Shown here piece by piece: positions 1 to 6,460 of a stretch of 29,216 nucleotides of DNA. The stretch is taken from assembly GCA_029974035.1 (NCBI GenBank), contig JARKQG010000008.1, positions 1-29,216 of the forward strand. The letters are read 5' to 3'. The DNA is from Eubacteriales bacterium. GTDB lineage: Bacteria > Bacillota_A > Clostridia > Christensenellales > Aristaeellaceae. A program made the translations under genes and the position numbers. The notes under the pieces were generated by a model. It was not told the origin of the DNA, ran no database searches, and saw nothing but the letters and a program-made list of their open reading frames with translations. Positions within the stretch are counted from its first letter, which is position 1. The number at the start of each line of letters is the position of its first letter.

Positions 1-394
1 CGATCATGCGGGAAGTGTGGGCCCTGTCGCAGGCGGCCCAGGCTTTTTCGGCGCCCACGTTGAGGCCGGAAACCGCGCCCACGGTGATGATGGCGCCTTC
101 GCACACGCTCAGGGGGCCCACCAGCTCGCCGGCGAAGTCAAAATAGCCGGGGATGTCGATCAGGTTGAGCTTTTTGTCCTTCCACTCAAGCGGCGCGACT
201 GCGGCGCTGATGGAAATGCCGCGGCGGACCTCTTCGGGATCATAGTCGGTGGTGGTTGAGCCGTCTTCCACGCGCCCTTGACGGTCGATGGCGCCCGCGG
301 AGAACAGCATGGCCTCGACCAGCGTGGTCTTGCCTTCGCTGCCGTGCCCGACGACCGCAATGTTGCGAATGTTCTCGGCCTTGTAGTCCTTCAT
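1..394 (-). CDS. Elongation factor G paralogue (EF-G-like GTPase), N-terminal part only
   Basis: The gene reads leftward and leaves the window after about 131 codons, so only the G domain start is visible. Residues 16-24 are GHGSEGKTT, a P-loop (G1). The switch region reads RGISISAAVAPLEW (59-71 region) and the G3 motif is DIPGYFDF (80-87). These match translation-factor GTPases of the EF-G family, which drive tRNA-mRNA translocation with GTP. The usual EF-G G1 (AGKTT) and PGH are altered: the catalytic-type His after PG is Tyr84. This is typical of second, EF-G-like copies in Clostridia rather than the main fusA, though I cannot see the rest of the protein. ATG at 394-392 is preceded by a G-rich ribosome site (GGGGGAA). 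It diverges from the ABC importer operon. Confidence 0.85.
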   Translation of the reverse strand, partial: MKDYKAENIRNIAVVGHGSEGKTTLVEAMLFSAGAIDRQGRVEDGSTTTDYDPEEVRRGISISAAVAPLEWKDKKLNLIDIPGYFDFAGELVGPLSVCEGAIITVGAVSGLNVGAEKAWAACDRAHTSRMI

Positions 395-499
395 CCGGTA
401 ATTCCCCCTAGCTCAAATAGTGACCGCGCGTCGGCATGCAGAAATGACCCAGCCGCGCTCGGTCATTCAAATCTTGATACGCGCAAACAGCTATCTTAT

Positions 500-528
500 A
501 TCATAGCAGAAACGCGCCCGGTTGAAAA
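500..528 (-). promoter_or_regulatory. Probable sigma-A promoter for the EF-G-like gene
   Basis: On the minus strand a TTTTCA -35 (528-523) and a TATGAT -10 (505-500) are separated by exactly 17 bp. A TG one base before the -10 makes an extended -10 (TGCTATGAT). It lies about 105 bp upstream of the EF-G start and faces away from the plus-strand promoter at 600. Confidence 0.6.
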
Positions 529-571
529 GAGTTTCTTTACAAGTTCATCGGCAGAAGGCGGTTTTTGCAGC

Positions 572-599
572 GCGCTTTATTGCAGATTGTGTAAAGCGC
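572..599. repeat. Inverted repeat abutting the ABC importer promoter
   Basis: GCGCTTTA (572-579) and TAAAGCGC (592-599) form a perfect 8-bp inverted repeat with a 12-bp spacer. Half-site centres are 20 bp apart, two helical turns. The right half touches the -35 box at 600. This is a plausible dimeric regulator site, but no family is recognised. Confidence 0.5.
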
Positions 600-628
600 T
601 TGACAAGCGCAGAGGGCGGGCTTATGAT
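600..628 (+). promoter_or_regulatory. Consensus sigma-A promoter of the ABC importer operon
   Basis: TTGACA (600-605) and TATGAT (623-628) are separated by 17 bp. A transcript would start near 635 and carry a roughly 280-nt untranslated leader before the first gene. Confidence 0.88.
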
Positions 629-634
629 ACTATC

Positions 635-866
635 CGTAAGACGCTCCCAGGCGGGGGTCGGGAAAGGCCGCCCGTCCGATGGGCTGCCCGATGGGCGGAT
701 GCGCTCGGCTCATGGGGATGGATTCTACTTTGTAGGTTGGTTGGACGGTAGGAACGGTAGGTTCCTCCACCATTCCTTCGAGGGCAAGGCCGCTTGTTGA
801 AGTTGCTTTTTTGTGCTTCCCCGCGGTATATGGCCGCCCTCAGAGGATGAGGGCGGCTTTTCTTTT
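635..866 (+). promoter_or_regulatory. Structured 5' leader with terminal attenuator (unassigned riboswitch-like element)
   Basis: The leader between promoter and first gene has several self-complementary parts. A hairpin CCGCCC (668-673)/GGGCGG (693-698) comes first. Next is a likely three-way junction: GGATGG (716-721) can pair with CCATTCC (770-776) around two hairpins, CTAC-TTT-GTAG (725-735) and AGGAAC-GGTAG-GTTCCT (750-766). A run of six T occurs at 807-812. The leader ends in a perfect terminator at 833-866. GGGCGG at 693-698 could alternatively pair with CCGCCC (834-839) of the terminator, a possible antiterminator. I looked for T-box (GGNACCGCG), TPP, FMN, purine, lysine, glycine, ykkC and glnA signatures and found none convincing. 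The ligand is unknown. Confidence 0.6.
833..866 (+). terminator. Leader terminator upstream of the ABC importer
   Basis: GCCGCCCTCA (833-842) and TGAGGGCGGC (848-857) form a perfect 10-bp stem with a GAGGA loop, followed by TTTTCTTTT. It sits between promoter and first gene in the same direction, so unregulated transcription would mostly stop here. Confidence 0.88.
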
Positions 867-914
867 CGCGCGGCGCGCCGCGCGAGCATTCATCTAATAG
901 GGGGGTTTTACCAA

Positions 915-1877
915 ATGAAGAAACTGTTTGCGGTTATTCTGACCCTGGCGCTGGGCTGCCTGCCGGCGTTCGCGTCGGCGGAGGGTGAGGTCAAGACCAT
1001 CGGCGTGATTCAGTACGTGCAGCACGTCGCGCTGGACTCCGCCCGCGAGGGCTTTATTCAGGCGCTTGCCGACAACGGCTTTGTGGACGGCCAGAACATC
1101 GCGCTGGACATCCAGAACGCCCAGGCCGACGCCTCCAACCTGGCCACGATTTCCGACCGCTTCGTCGCCAACAACGTGGACCTGGTGCTGGCCATCGCCA
1201 CCCCGGCGGCCCAGTCCATCGCCGGAAAGACCACCGAGATTCCCATTCTGGGCACCGCCATCACCGACTACGTGGTCGCGCGGCTGATCGACAGCAATGA
1301 AAAGCCCGGCACCAACGTATCCGGCACCACCGACATGAACCCGGTGGCCGACCAGATCAAGCTGATCCAGGAGCTGTTCCCCGACGCCAAGACCGTGGGC
1401 GTATTGTATACCTCCAGCGAGGACAACTCCGTGCTGCAGGCCGGCATGGCCAAGGAGGCCATCGAGGCGCTGGGCATGGCCTACGTGGAGGCCACCGTCA
1501 CCAATTCCAACGACGTGCAGCAGGCCACCCAGTCCATCGTGGGCAGCTGTGACGCCATCTACATCCCCACGGACAACGTGTTTGCCTCCTCCATGCCCGT
1601 CGTCTACGAGGTGGGCACCACCGCGAAAAAGCCCATCATCGGCGGCGAGGCCGGCATGGTGAAAAGCGGCGCGCTGGCGACGCTGGGCATCAACTACTAC
1701 GACCTGGGCTACCAGACCGGCCTGATGGCGGTGCGCGTGCTGGGCGGCGAGGACGTCTCCGCCATGCCCATTGAGACCGCCAGCAAGATGGACTACACCT
1801 TCAACTCCACCTACGCCGAGGCGATCGGCTACACCATCCCCGAGGCCTACGCCCCCTTCGCGGAGCCCATGGCCTGA
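915..1877 (+). CDS. ABC transporter substrate-binding protein (ABC_sub_bind family)
   Basis: This 320-residue protein has a short basic N-terminus and a hydrophobic stretch. The exported part (from about residue 25) resembles the PF04392/COG2984 family of binding proteins, with motifs such as TIGVIQYVQHVALDSAREGF and GTTDMNPVADQI. Relatives sit with the same permease and ATPase types and in some Firmicutes import aromatic amino acids; the substrate here cannot be read. Export is ambiguous: ALGC at residues 12-15 could be a lipobox, but the hydrophobic run continues to ASA-EG near 24-26, a good type I cleavage site. A lipoprotein is expected for a Firmicute, so this needs a prediction tool. 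ATG 915 follows a GGGGGG ribosome site. It is the first gene of a three-gene operon behind the structured leader. Confidence 0.88.
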   Translation: MKKLFAVILTLALGCLPAFASAEGEVKTIGVIQYVQHVALDSAREGFIQALADNGFVDGQNIALDIQNAQADASNLATISDRFVANNVDLVLAIATPAAQSIAGKTTEIPILGTAITDYVVARLIDSNEKPGTNVSGTTDMNPVADQIKLIQELFPDAKTVGVLYTSSEDNSVLQAGMAKEAIEALGMAYVEATVTNSNDVQQATQSIVGSCDAIYIPTDNVFASSMPVVYEVGTTAKKPIIGGEAGMVKSGALATLGINYYDLGYQTGLMAVRVLGGEDVSAMPIETASKMDYTFNSTYAEAIGYTIPEAYAPFAEPMA

Positions 1878-1938
1878 CGGACGCATTCAAGCGCGGGCCG
1901 CGCATAGCGCGGCCCGCGCCAAGGGAGAACGGTATTTC

Positions 1939-2832
1939 ATGCAGCAGATCCTGTTGGGCGCGGCGGCGCTGGGGCTTCTCTGGGCCGTGATGACCATCGG
2001 CGTGTACATCACCTACCGCATTCTGGACATCGCGGACCTGACGGTGGAGGGCAGCATCACGCTGGGCGCCTCCGTCAGCGCGTCGATGATCGCGGGGGGC
2101 GCCAACCCCGCGCTGGCCACCCTGTGCGCGCTGGCGGCGGGGTTTGCGGCGGGGCTGGCCACGGGCCTTCTGCACACCAAGCTGCGCATTCCGGCGCTGC
2201 TGGCGGGCATCCTGACCATGATCGCGCTGTACTCGGTGAACCTTCGGGTGCTGGGCAAGGCCAACGTCTCGCTTTTGCGGATGGGCACGCTGTACACCCC
2301 GCTGGAGTCGCTGGGGCTGGAAAAGAACGTGGCCGTGGCGCTGCTGGGCCTGGGGGTCGTGCTGCTGATCATCCTGATCCTGTACTGGTTTTTTGGCACG
2401 GAGCTGGGCAACGCCATCCGCGCCACCGGCAACAATCCCAGCATGGTGCGCGCCCAAGGGGTCAACACCGATACCATGACGATCCTGGGGCTGGTGCTCT
2501 CCAACGGCCTCGTGGCCCTCAGCGGCGCGATGATCGCCCAGAGCCAGAATTTTGCCGACGTGCAGATGGGCACCGGCTCCATCGTGATCGGCCTGGCGTC
2601 GCTGATCATCGGCGAGGTGCTCTTTGGCCGGCGCAACTTCTTCAGCCGCCTCATCTCGCTGATCCTGGGCGCGGTTACCTATCGGGTCATCATCGCGATG
2701 GTGCTGAAAATGGGCATGCCCACCAACGATCTCAAGCTCTTTACCGCCCTCACCGTGGCGCTGGCGCTTTCGCTGCCGATGTTCCAGGGATACCTGAACA
2801 CCCTCCGGCGGTCCATGAAGGGGGCGAAGTAA
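1939..2832 (+). CDS. ABC transporter permease (BPD_transp_2 / COG4120 type)
   Basis: This 297-residue, strongly hydrophobic protein has about eight membrane segments. It belongs to the branched-chain amino acid/sugar-type permease superfamily (PF02653), in the subgroup that partners COG2984 binding proteins. The cytoplasmic loop GTELGNAIRATGNNPSMVRAQ is the conserved ATPase-contact region of this subgroup. It would form the homodimeric channel of the importer. ATG 1939 is chosen because AAGGGAG lies about 11 bases upstream; the open frame continues upstream but overlaps the previous gene without a ribosome site. Its TAA is followed directly by the ATPase ATG, so the two are probably translationally coupled. 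Confidence 0.9.
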   Translation: MQQILLGAAALGLLWAVMTIGVYITYRILDIADLTVEGSITLGASVSASMIAGGANPALATLCALAAGFAAGLATGLLHTKLRIPALLAGILTMIALYSVNLRVLGKANVSLLRMGTLYTPLESLGLEKNVAVALLGLGVVLLIILILYWFFGTELGNAIRATGNNPSMVRAQGVNTDTMTILGLVLSNGLVALSGAMIAQSQNFADVQMGTGSIVIGLASLIIGEVLFGRRNFFSRLISLILGAVTYRVIIAMVLKMGMPTNDLKLFTALTVALALSLPMFQGYLNTLRRSMKGAK

Positions 2833-3627
2833 ATGCTCACGCTGAAAGGCATCCGAAAGAGCTTCAACATCGGCACCGTCAACGAAAAGCTGGCGCTGGA
2901 CGGGGTTGACCTGACGCTTTCCGAGGGGGATTTCGTCAGCGTGATCGGCGGCAACGGCGCGGGCAAGTCCACGCTGCTCAACGCCGTGGCCGGGGTGTAC
3001 CCGGTGGACGAGGGCGCGATCGAGGTTGACGGCGTCAACGTGACGCGGCTCTCCGAATTCCGGCGTGCCCGGTACCTGGGCCGCGTGTTTCAGGACCCGA
3101 TGATGGGCACCGCGGGGGACATGAACATCGAGGAAAACCTGGCGATGGCGCTTAGGCGCGGCGAGCACCGCACCCTCCGCTGGGGCGTGACCGCCGCCGA
3201 GCGCAGGCGCTACCAGGATCTGCTGAAGCACCTGGACCTGGGGCTTGAAAGCCGGATGACCACCAAGGTGGGGCTTTTGTCCGGCGGTCAGCGGCAGGCG
3301 CTGACGCTGCTCATGGCGACGCTCAAGCCGCCCCGCCTGCTGCTATTGGACGAGCATACCGCCGCCCTCGACCCCAAGACCGCCGCCAAGGTGCTGGCCC
3401 TCAGCGACCGGTTCATCGCGGAGGAGGGGCTGACGGCCCTCATGGTCACCCACAACATGCTGGACGCCATCCAGCACGGCAACCGCCTTCTGATGATGCA
3501 CGAGGGCAGGATCATCGTGGACGTAGCGGGCGAGGAGAAAAAGAGCCTTACGGTGGAGGCGCTTCTGGGCATGTTTGGCAAGGCCAGCGGCCAGAAGCTG
3601 GCCAGCGACCGGATGCTGCTGTCCTAG
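2833..3627 (+). CDS. ABC transporter ATP-binding protein (COG1101 type)
   Basis: This 264-residue nucleotide-binding subunit powers the importer. All ABC motifs are visible: Walker A GGNGAGKST (39-47), Q-loop Gln87 (VFQDP), signature LSGGQRQA (149-156), Walker B LLLLDE (169-174) followed by HTAALDP, and the switch His207 (VTHN). HTAALDP after Walker B (instead of the more common PTSALDP) is typical of the COG1101 subgroup that accompanies COG2984/COG4120 proteins, which supports a single importer from the three genes. The start codon immediately follows the permease stop, with a G-rich ribosome site inside the permease end. A terminator candidate lies at 3779-3807. Confidence 0.92.
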   Translation: MLTLKGIRKSFNIGTVNEKLALDGVDLTLSEGDFVSVIGGNGAGKSTLLNAVAGVYPVDEGAIEVDGVNVTRLSEFRRARYLGRVFQDPMMGTAGDMNIEENLAMALRRGEHRTLRWGVTAAERRRYQDLLKHLDLGLESRMTTKVGLLSGGQRQALTLLMATLKPPRLLLLDEHTAALDPKTAAKVLALSDRFIAEEGLTALMVTHNMLDAIQHGNRLLMMHEGRIIVDVAGEEKKSLTVEALLGMFGKASGQKLASDRMLLS

Positions 3628-3778
3628 CAGTCCGCGAAGCCTAATTTCCGCGATATGGCTGGATATTTTCCTGTCCGGCTGTGCCGAAAAGAACCGACGA
3701 TAGCGCAGATTCTGTAGTGGACGAACCACCAGGGGGCGGGGCTTTTCCGGCGCGGGCTGGGCGCACTTTTGATGGACG

Positions 3779-3807
3779 GGGGAAGCCGAGAGGCTTTCCC
3801 TGATTTT
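3779..3807 (+). terminator. Terminator of the ABC importer operon
   Basis: GGGGAAGCC (3779-3787) and GGCTTTCCC (3792-3800) pair over 9 bp with one G-U, loop GAGA, followed by TGATTTT. The 150 bases between the ATPase stop and this hairpin show no gene. Confidence 0.7.
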
Positions 3808-3821
3808 AACACGCTGCGCTG

Positions 3822-3850
3822 TTGACAAATCCCGACTGTTTTGCTATTCT
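3822..3850 (+). promoter_or_regulatory. Sigma-A promoter of the DUF3793-flavodoxin operon
   Basis: TTGACA (3822-3827) and TATTCT (3845-3850) have a 17-bp spacer. The start of transcription would be near 3857, so the palindrome at 3861-3876 lies over the first transcribed bases. Confidence 0.85.
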
Positions 3851-3860
3851 ATGGCCAGAG

Positions 3861-3876
3861 GTTAGTTTAAACTAAC
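3861..3876. promoter_or_regulatory. Perfect 16-bp palindrome, DtxR/IdeR/MntR-like metal operator
   Basis: GTTAGTTTAAACTAAC reads the same on both strands. The TTAG...CTAA half-site arrangement is that of DtxR-family boxes (IdeR and MntR sites carry TTAGGnnnnCCTAA-type cores). Its position just downstream of the -10 suits repression by a metal-loaded regulator. The family assignment is inferred; no regulator gene is in the window. Confidence 0.72.
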
Positions 3877-3877
3877 T

Positions 3878-4066
3878 GACGGGCGAAGTCCTCCCTTGCG
3901 CCCGTCCGGGCTGTCCGCGCGGTGGTGGGAACGGCGTGCGGGCCCCGGCAGTTCGGATGAACGCACATTGTCCGAACCCCCCTTTGCCGGCGCGCGGGGT
4001 GCTCAAGCCCGCGTGCCGCCGTCCGGGTCGTCCGCCCGGACGGATGCTTTCTCCCGGCCATGCCGG
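3878..4066 (+). promoter_or_regulatory. Array of five hairpins in the 5' leader of the DUF3793 operon
   Basis: Five stems follow one another in the 230-nt leader. They are 3878-3885/3899-3906 (8 bp), 3951-3957/3971-3977 (7 bp), 3988-3998/4008-4018 (11 bp with one G-U), 4019-4027/4035-4043 (9 bp) and 4054-4058/4062-4066 (5 bp). All are perfect except for the one wobble. No strong T-run follows any of them, so a terminator is not evident. The fifth is about 29 bases before the GAGGAG ribosome site. GTTATGAT occurs twice (4067-4088 region). I do not match this to a known riboswitch class. Some stems are expected by chance in GC-rich DNA, so conservation is the decisive test. Confidence 0.45.
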
Positions 4067-4107
4067 TTATGATACGGTTTGTTATGATCAATGCGAGGAG
4101 CGATCGG

Positions 4108-4653
4108 ATGTCCGAGCTGGAGAAGATGGCCGCCCGCTACCTGGCCGCGACGCTTCTGGGCGACAAGACCGGCAGCATGTTCACGGTGCGGTGGGATCGC
4201 TTCCGGCGCGTCCGCACCTCGATGGGGTCGCTGAAGCGGCTGCTGGGGGAGAAGGGTGTACGCCTCCGGGTGCTGCGCACGCCCTGCGGCGCGCTGATTT
4301 ACGCCTACCGGCCGGACCAGCTTCAGCGGGACCTTGCCGGTTCGGTGGCCCGGGGAATCCTGGACGAATTCGGCTACGGCGCGGACAAGCTGGGCTGCCT
4401 TCAACGCCGGCTGCTGGCGTCCGGCGGGGGTTTCCCCCATGAAATCGGGCTGTTCCTGGGGTATCCGGCGCGGGATGTGGCCGCCTTTATCAAGTACGGC
4501 GGCGCAGGCTGCGCGCTCTCGGGTCCGTGGAAGGTCTATCACGATGTGGAGCGGGCAAAATGCCTGTTTTGCGCATATCGACAATGCCGCGAGCGCATGC
4601 TGATCTTCCTCGAGCGGGGCATGACGCTTCAGGAAATCCTGCGCGCGGCGTAG
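4108..4653 (+). CDS. DUF3793 family protein
   Basis: This 181-residue soluble protein of unknown biochemical function shows the family's hallmarks: a mid-protein FGYGADKLGCLQRRL segment, then HEIGLFLGYPARDVAAFI, and a C-terminal WKVYHDVERAKCLFCAYRQCRERM. DUF3793 genes in anaerobic Firmicutes are often beside flavodoxin and ferrous-iron (feo) genes, which fits the DtxR-like palindrome upstream and the flavodoxin 13 bases downstream. Two Cys pairs near the C-terminus (CLFC and RQC) could bind metal or be redox active, but this is inference. ATG 4108 is chosen because GAGGAG ends 7 bases before it; the frame is open upstream to 4060 with no ribosome site. Confidence 0.8.
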   Translation: MSELEKMAARYLAATLLGDKTGSMFTVRWDRFRRVRTSMGSLKRLLGEKGVRLRVLRTPCGALIYAYRPDQLQRDLAGSVARGILDEFGYGADKLGCLQRRLLASGGGFPHEIGLFLGYPARDVAAFIKYGGAGCALSGPWKVYHDVERAKCLFCAYRQCRERMLIFLERGMTLQEILRAA

Positions 4654-4666
4654 AAAGGAAATTTTT

Positions 4667-5080
4667 ATGGGAAATATCGGCATTTATTACTGGAGCGGAA
4701 CCGGAAACACGGAGCAGATGGCGAAGGCCATGGCCGAAGGCGCAAAGGCGGAGGCGGTGGAGGTCTCCGGCACCACTTCGGAAGCGGCCGCTGCCTTTGA
4801 AAAGCTGATGCTGGGGTGCCCGGCAATGGGCGCGGAGGTGCTGGAAGAGGAGGCGTTTGAACCCTTCTTCACGGCGCTTGAGGGAAGCCTTGCGGGCAAG
4901 GCGGTGGCGCTCTTCGGCTCCTACGGCTGGGGCGACGGCGAGTGGATGCGCGAGTGGGAAAAGCGCGTTCAGGCGGCGGGCGGCAAGCTGTTTGAGAGCG
5001 GAATGATGGTCAACGAGGCGCCCGACGAGGATGCGCTTAATGCGTGCCGCGCCTTCGCGGAGCGGTTCGCGGCGTCGTAA
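4667..5080 (+). CDS. Flavodoxin (short-chain)
   Basis: This 137-residue FMN electron carrier opens with IGIYYWSGTGNTEQMA (residues 4-19), the phosphate-binding loop of flavodoxins (S/T-G-T/N-G-N-T). The isoalloxazine-flanking loops are GCPAMGAEVLEE (about 50-61) and GSYGWGDGEWM (about 84-94), the latter with the typical Trp/Tyr next to the flavin. Flavodoxins replace ferredoxin when iron is scarce, which is consistent with a metal-type operator upstream and with nearby iron storage genes. AAAGGAAA lies 7-14 bases before ATG 4667. It is cotranscribed with DUF3793 and ends at a strong terminator. Confidence 0.92.
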   Translation: MGNIGIYYWSGTGNTEQMAKAMAEGAKAEAVEVSGTTSEAAAAFEKLMLGCPAMGAEVLEEEAFEPFFTALEGSLAGKAVALFGSYGWGDGEWMREWEKRVQAAGGKLFESGMMVNEAPDEDALNACRAFAERFAAS

Positions 5081-5094
5081 AACGGGTTTTATCT

Positions 5095-5125
5095 GGCCGG
5101 CGGGCGCTGCCCGCCGGCCGTTTTT
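5095..5125 (+). terminator. Strong terminator after the flavodoxin gene
   Basis: GGCCGGCGGGC (5095-5105) and GCCCGCCGGCC (5109-5119) form a perfect 11-bp stem with a 3-base loop, then GTTTTT. It separates the DUF3793-flavodoxin unit from the encapsulin unit. Confidence 0.93.
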
Positions 5126-5135
5126 GCGCAATTCC

Positions 5136-5194
5136 TTGTTTCCGGCAGGGATTATGGGGTATATAAAAGGACGAATCAGGCCGGATATTCGGCC
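5136..5194 (+). promoter_or_regulatory. Probable promoter and near-palindrome upstream of the encapsulin genes
   Basis: TTGTTT (5136-5141) and TATATA (5160-5165) lie 18 bp apart, immediately after the flavodoxin terminator. Downstream, GGCCGGATATTCGGCC (5179-5194) is palindromic at 14 of 16 positions and would be just past the transcription start, so it may be an operator. No TTAG/CTAA box like that at 3861 is seen here. Confidence 0.5.
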
Positions 5195-5221
5195 AAAGCT
5201 GTGTTGGGAGGGGACGGAATT

Positions 5222-5569
5222 ATGCCGAATTTTGCCAATCCGTTTCAGGGCAACGTCAACCGCAAGCTGACAAAGGGAGAACTGATTCAGGCCGTTCGCC
5301 TGGACATTGCCGGCGAACTGGAAGCGATCTACCTCTACGACGCGCACGTGCAGGCGACCGACGACGCGGTGGCGAAAAAGGTCATCGCGGATATTCGGGA
5401 CGAGGAAAAGGCCCATGTGGGCGAACTGATGTCGCTGCTCCGGTACCTGGACCCCGAGGAGGCGGAGCACTTTGCCGCCGGCGAAGGCGAAGTCCGGGAA
5501 ATGCTGGAGGAGCTGGGCCTGTCGTCCGCCGCTTCCGCGCCTTCCGTCGGCAGCCTGATTGACCCGTAA
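5222..5569 (+). CDS. Encapsulated ferritin-like protein (EncFtn) with cargo-loading tail
   Basis: This 115-residue protein is a two-helix ferritin-like ferroxidase of the EncFtn family, which oxidises Fe2+ inside encapsulin shells. Glu32 (GELEAIYLYDAH), Glu62 and His65 (DEEKAH) fall at the same positions as the ferroxidase ligands described for the Rhodospirillum rubrum protein, and Tyr39 is also present. After a low-complexity linker the C-terminus reads SVGSLIDP; VGSL-type tails dock cargo onto the inner encapsulin wall. The gene for the shell follows 12 bases later. ATG 5222 is preceded by GGGAGGGGAC; an earlier in-frame start at 5201 overlaps this ribosome site and is rejected. Confidence 0.92.
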   Translation: MPNFANPFQGNVNRKLTKGELIQAVRLDIAGELEAIYLYDAHVQATDDAVAKKVIADIRDEEKAHVGELMSLLRYLDPEEAEHFAAGEGEVREMLEELGLSSAASAPSVGSLIDP

Positions 5570-5581
5570 GGAGGGACGAAC

Positions 5582-6397
5582 ATGGATTTTCTTTCGAGGG
5601 GCAGCGCCCCTTTTTCCGAAGAACTCTGGGCCGGCATTGACGGTGCCGTGGTGGACACCGCGAAAAAGGCGCTGATTGGCAGGCGGTTTCTCAGCCTGTA
5701 CGGCCCGCTGGGTTCCGGCGCGCTGAGCGTGCCGGTGGACGATTTGAACGCGGCGGGCGATGAGGATGACGGCGCAATGGTGCGCCGGTCGGGCCGCGCG
5801 TTCCGGGAGATCCCGCTTTTGTACAGGGATTTTCAGCTCTCCTGGCGCGACCTGGAATTCAGCGAGAAGAACGGCCTTCCGCTGGACCTGACGGCGGCGT
5901 CGGCCGCTGCCGCGGAGGCTGCGAAAAGCGAGGACAGATTGATCTTCTTTGGCAGCGAGGCGCTGGGCGTGCCGGGCCTTTTCGGCGCGAAGGACGCGAC
6001 CCACCTGAAGCGCGGCGACTGGTCGAAGGGCGAAACCCCCTTTGCCGACGTGGCCAAGGCTGTCGAACTGCTGATCGACAAGGGCTTCTGGGGCCGCATG
6101 GCGCTGGTGGTCAGCCCCAACCTGTACGCGCAGATGCAGCGCATCCAGCCGGCCGTCGGCAGGATGGAAATTGAGCGCGTGGCCGCGCTGCTGGAGGGCC
6201 GCGTGCTGCGCACCCCGGTGCTGGGCGCGAACCGGGCCGTTCTGGTGGCCGCCGAACCCATCAACATGGATCTGGCGCTGGGCGTGGACTTCTCGGTGTC
6301 CTACCTTGAGCTCAAGGATCTCAACCATTCGCTGCGCATCGTCGAAACCGTACTGCCCCGGATCAAGCGGGGCGACGCCATCGTAGTCTTTGACTGA
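5582..6397 (+). CDS. Encapsulin nanocompartment shell protein (family 1)
   Basis: This 271-residue HK97-fold protein self-assembles into an icosahedral protein shell in the cytoplasm. The N-terminus MDFLSRGSAPFSEELWAGID matches the family 1 pattern (cf. Thermotoga [20 protein letters not shown]), and this N-terminal helix lines the shell interior and forms the cargo-docking site. Further family features are IPLLYRDFQLSWRDLE (about 80-95), FFGSEALGVPGLF (about 120-132) and the C-terminal SVSYLELKDLNHSLRIVETVLPRI. Length is normal. Encoded right after its EncFtn cargo, it predicts an iron-storage compartment. AAGGAGGG lies 5-12 bases before ATG 5582. A strong terminator follows. Confidence 0.95.
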   Translation: MDFLSRGSAPFSEELWAGIDGAVVDTAKKALIGRRFLSLYGPLGSGALSVPVDDLNAAGDEDDGAMVRRSGRAFREIPLLYRDFQLSWRDLEFSEKNGLPLDLTAASAAAAEAAKSEDRLIFFGSEALGVPGLFGAKDATHLKRGDWSKGETPFADVAKAVELLIDKGFWGRMALVVSPNLYAQMQRIQPAVGRMEIERVAALLEGRVLRTPVLGANRAVLVAAEPINMDLALGVDFSVSYLELKDLNHSLRIVETVLPRIKRGDAIVVFD

Positions 6398-6413
6398 GGC
6401 CGATTGCATTCCC

Positions 6414-6445
6414 GCCCGCATTGCGCCGCAATGCGGGCGATTTTT
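6414..6445 (+). terminator. Terminator of the encapsulin unit, directly upstream of the GNAT gene
   Basis: GCCCGCATTGC (6414-6424) and GCAATGCGGGC (6428-6438) form a perfect 11-bp stem with a 3-base loop, then GATTTTT. The ribosome site of the next gene begins within about five bases of the T-run. Confidence 0.92.
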
Positions 6446-6460
6446 GACGGAGGGGCGCGC

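Noticed and set aside
645..680. G-quadruplex in the ABC importer leader
   Set aside because: The G-runs are uneven, and the same bases are better explained by hairpin pairing.
703..735. Leader peptide in the ABC importer leader (short ATG ORFs ending at TAG 733-735)
   Set aside because: There is no ribosome site, the peptide is only a few codons, and the bases form the CTAC-TTT-GTAG hairpin.
635..866. T-box leader for the ABC importer
   Set aside because: The conserved GGNACCGCG bulge sequence and the stem I motifs are not found, although a terminator in the leader and the transporter type would have suited a T-box.
894..1886. Long minus-strand open frame opposite the substrate-binding protein (and similar ones opposite ilv, leu, dnaB and others)
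   Set aside because: Gly/His/Val-rich composition and the absence of any family motif show these to be shadows of GC-rich genes.
3878..4107. NiCo (czcD) or other metal riboswitch in the DUF3793 leader
   Set aside because: Some loop bases resemble it, but the conserved junction bases of the four-way junction are not present by eye.
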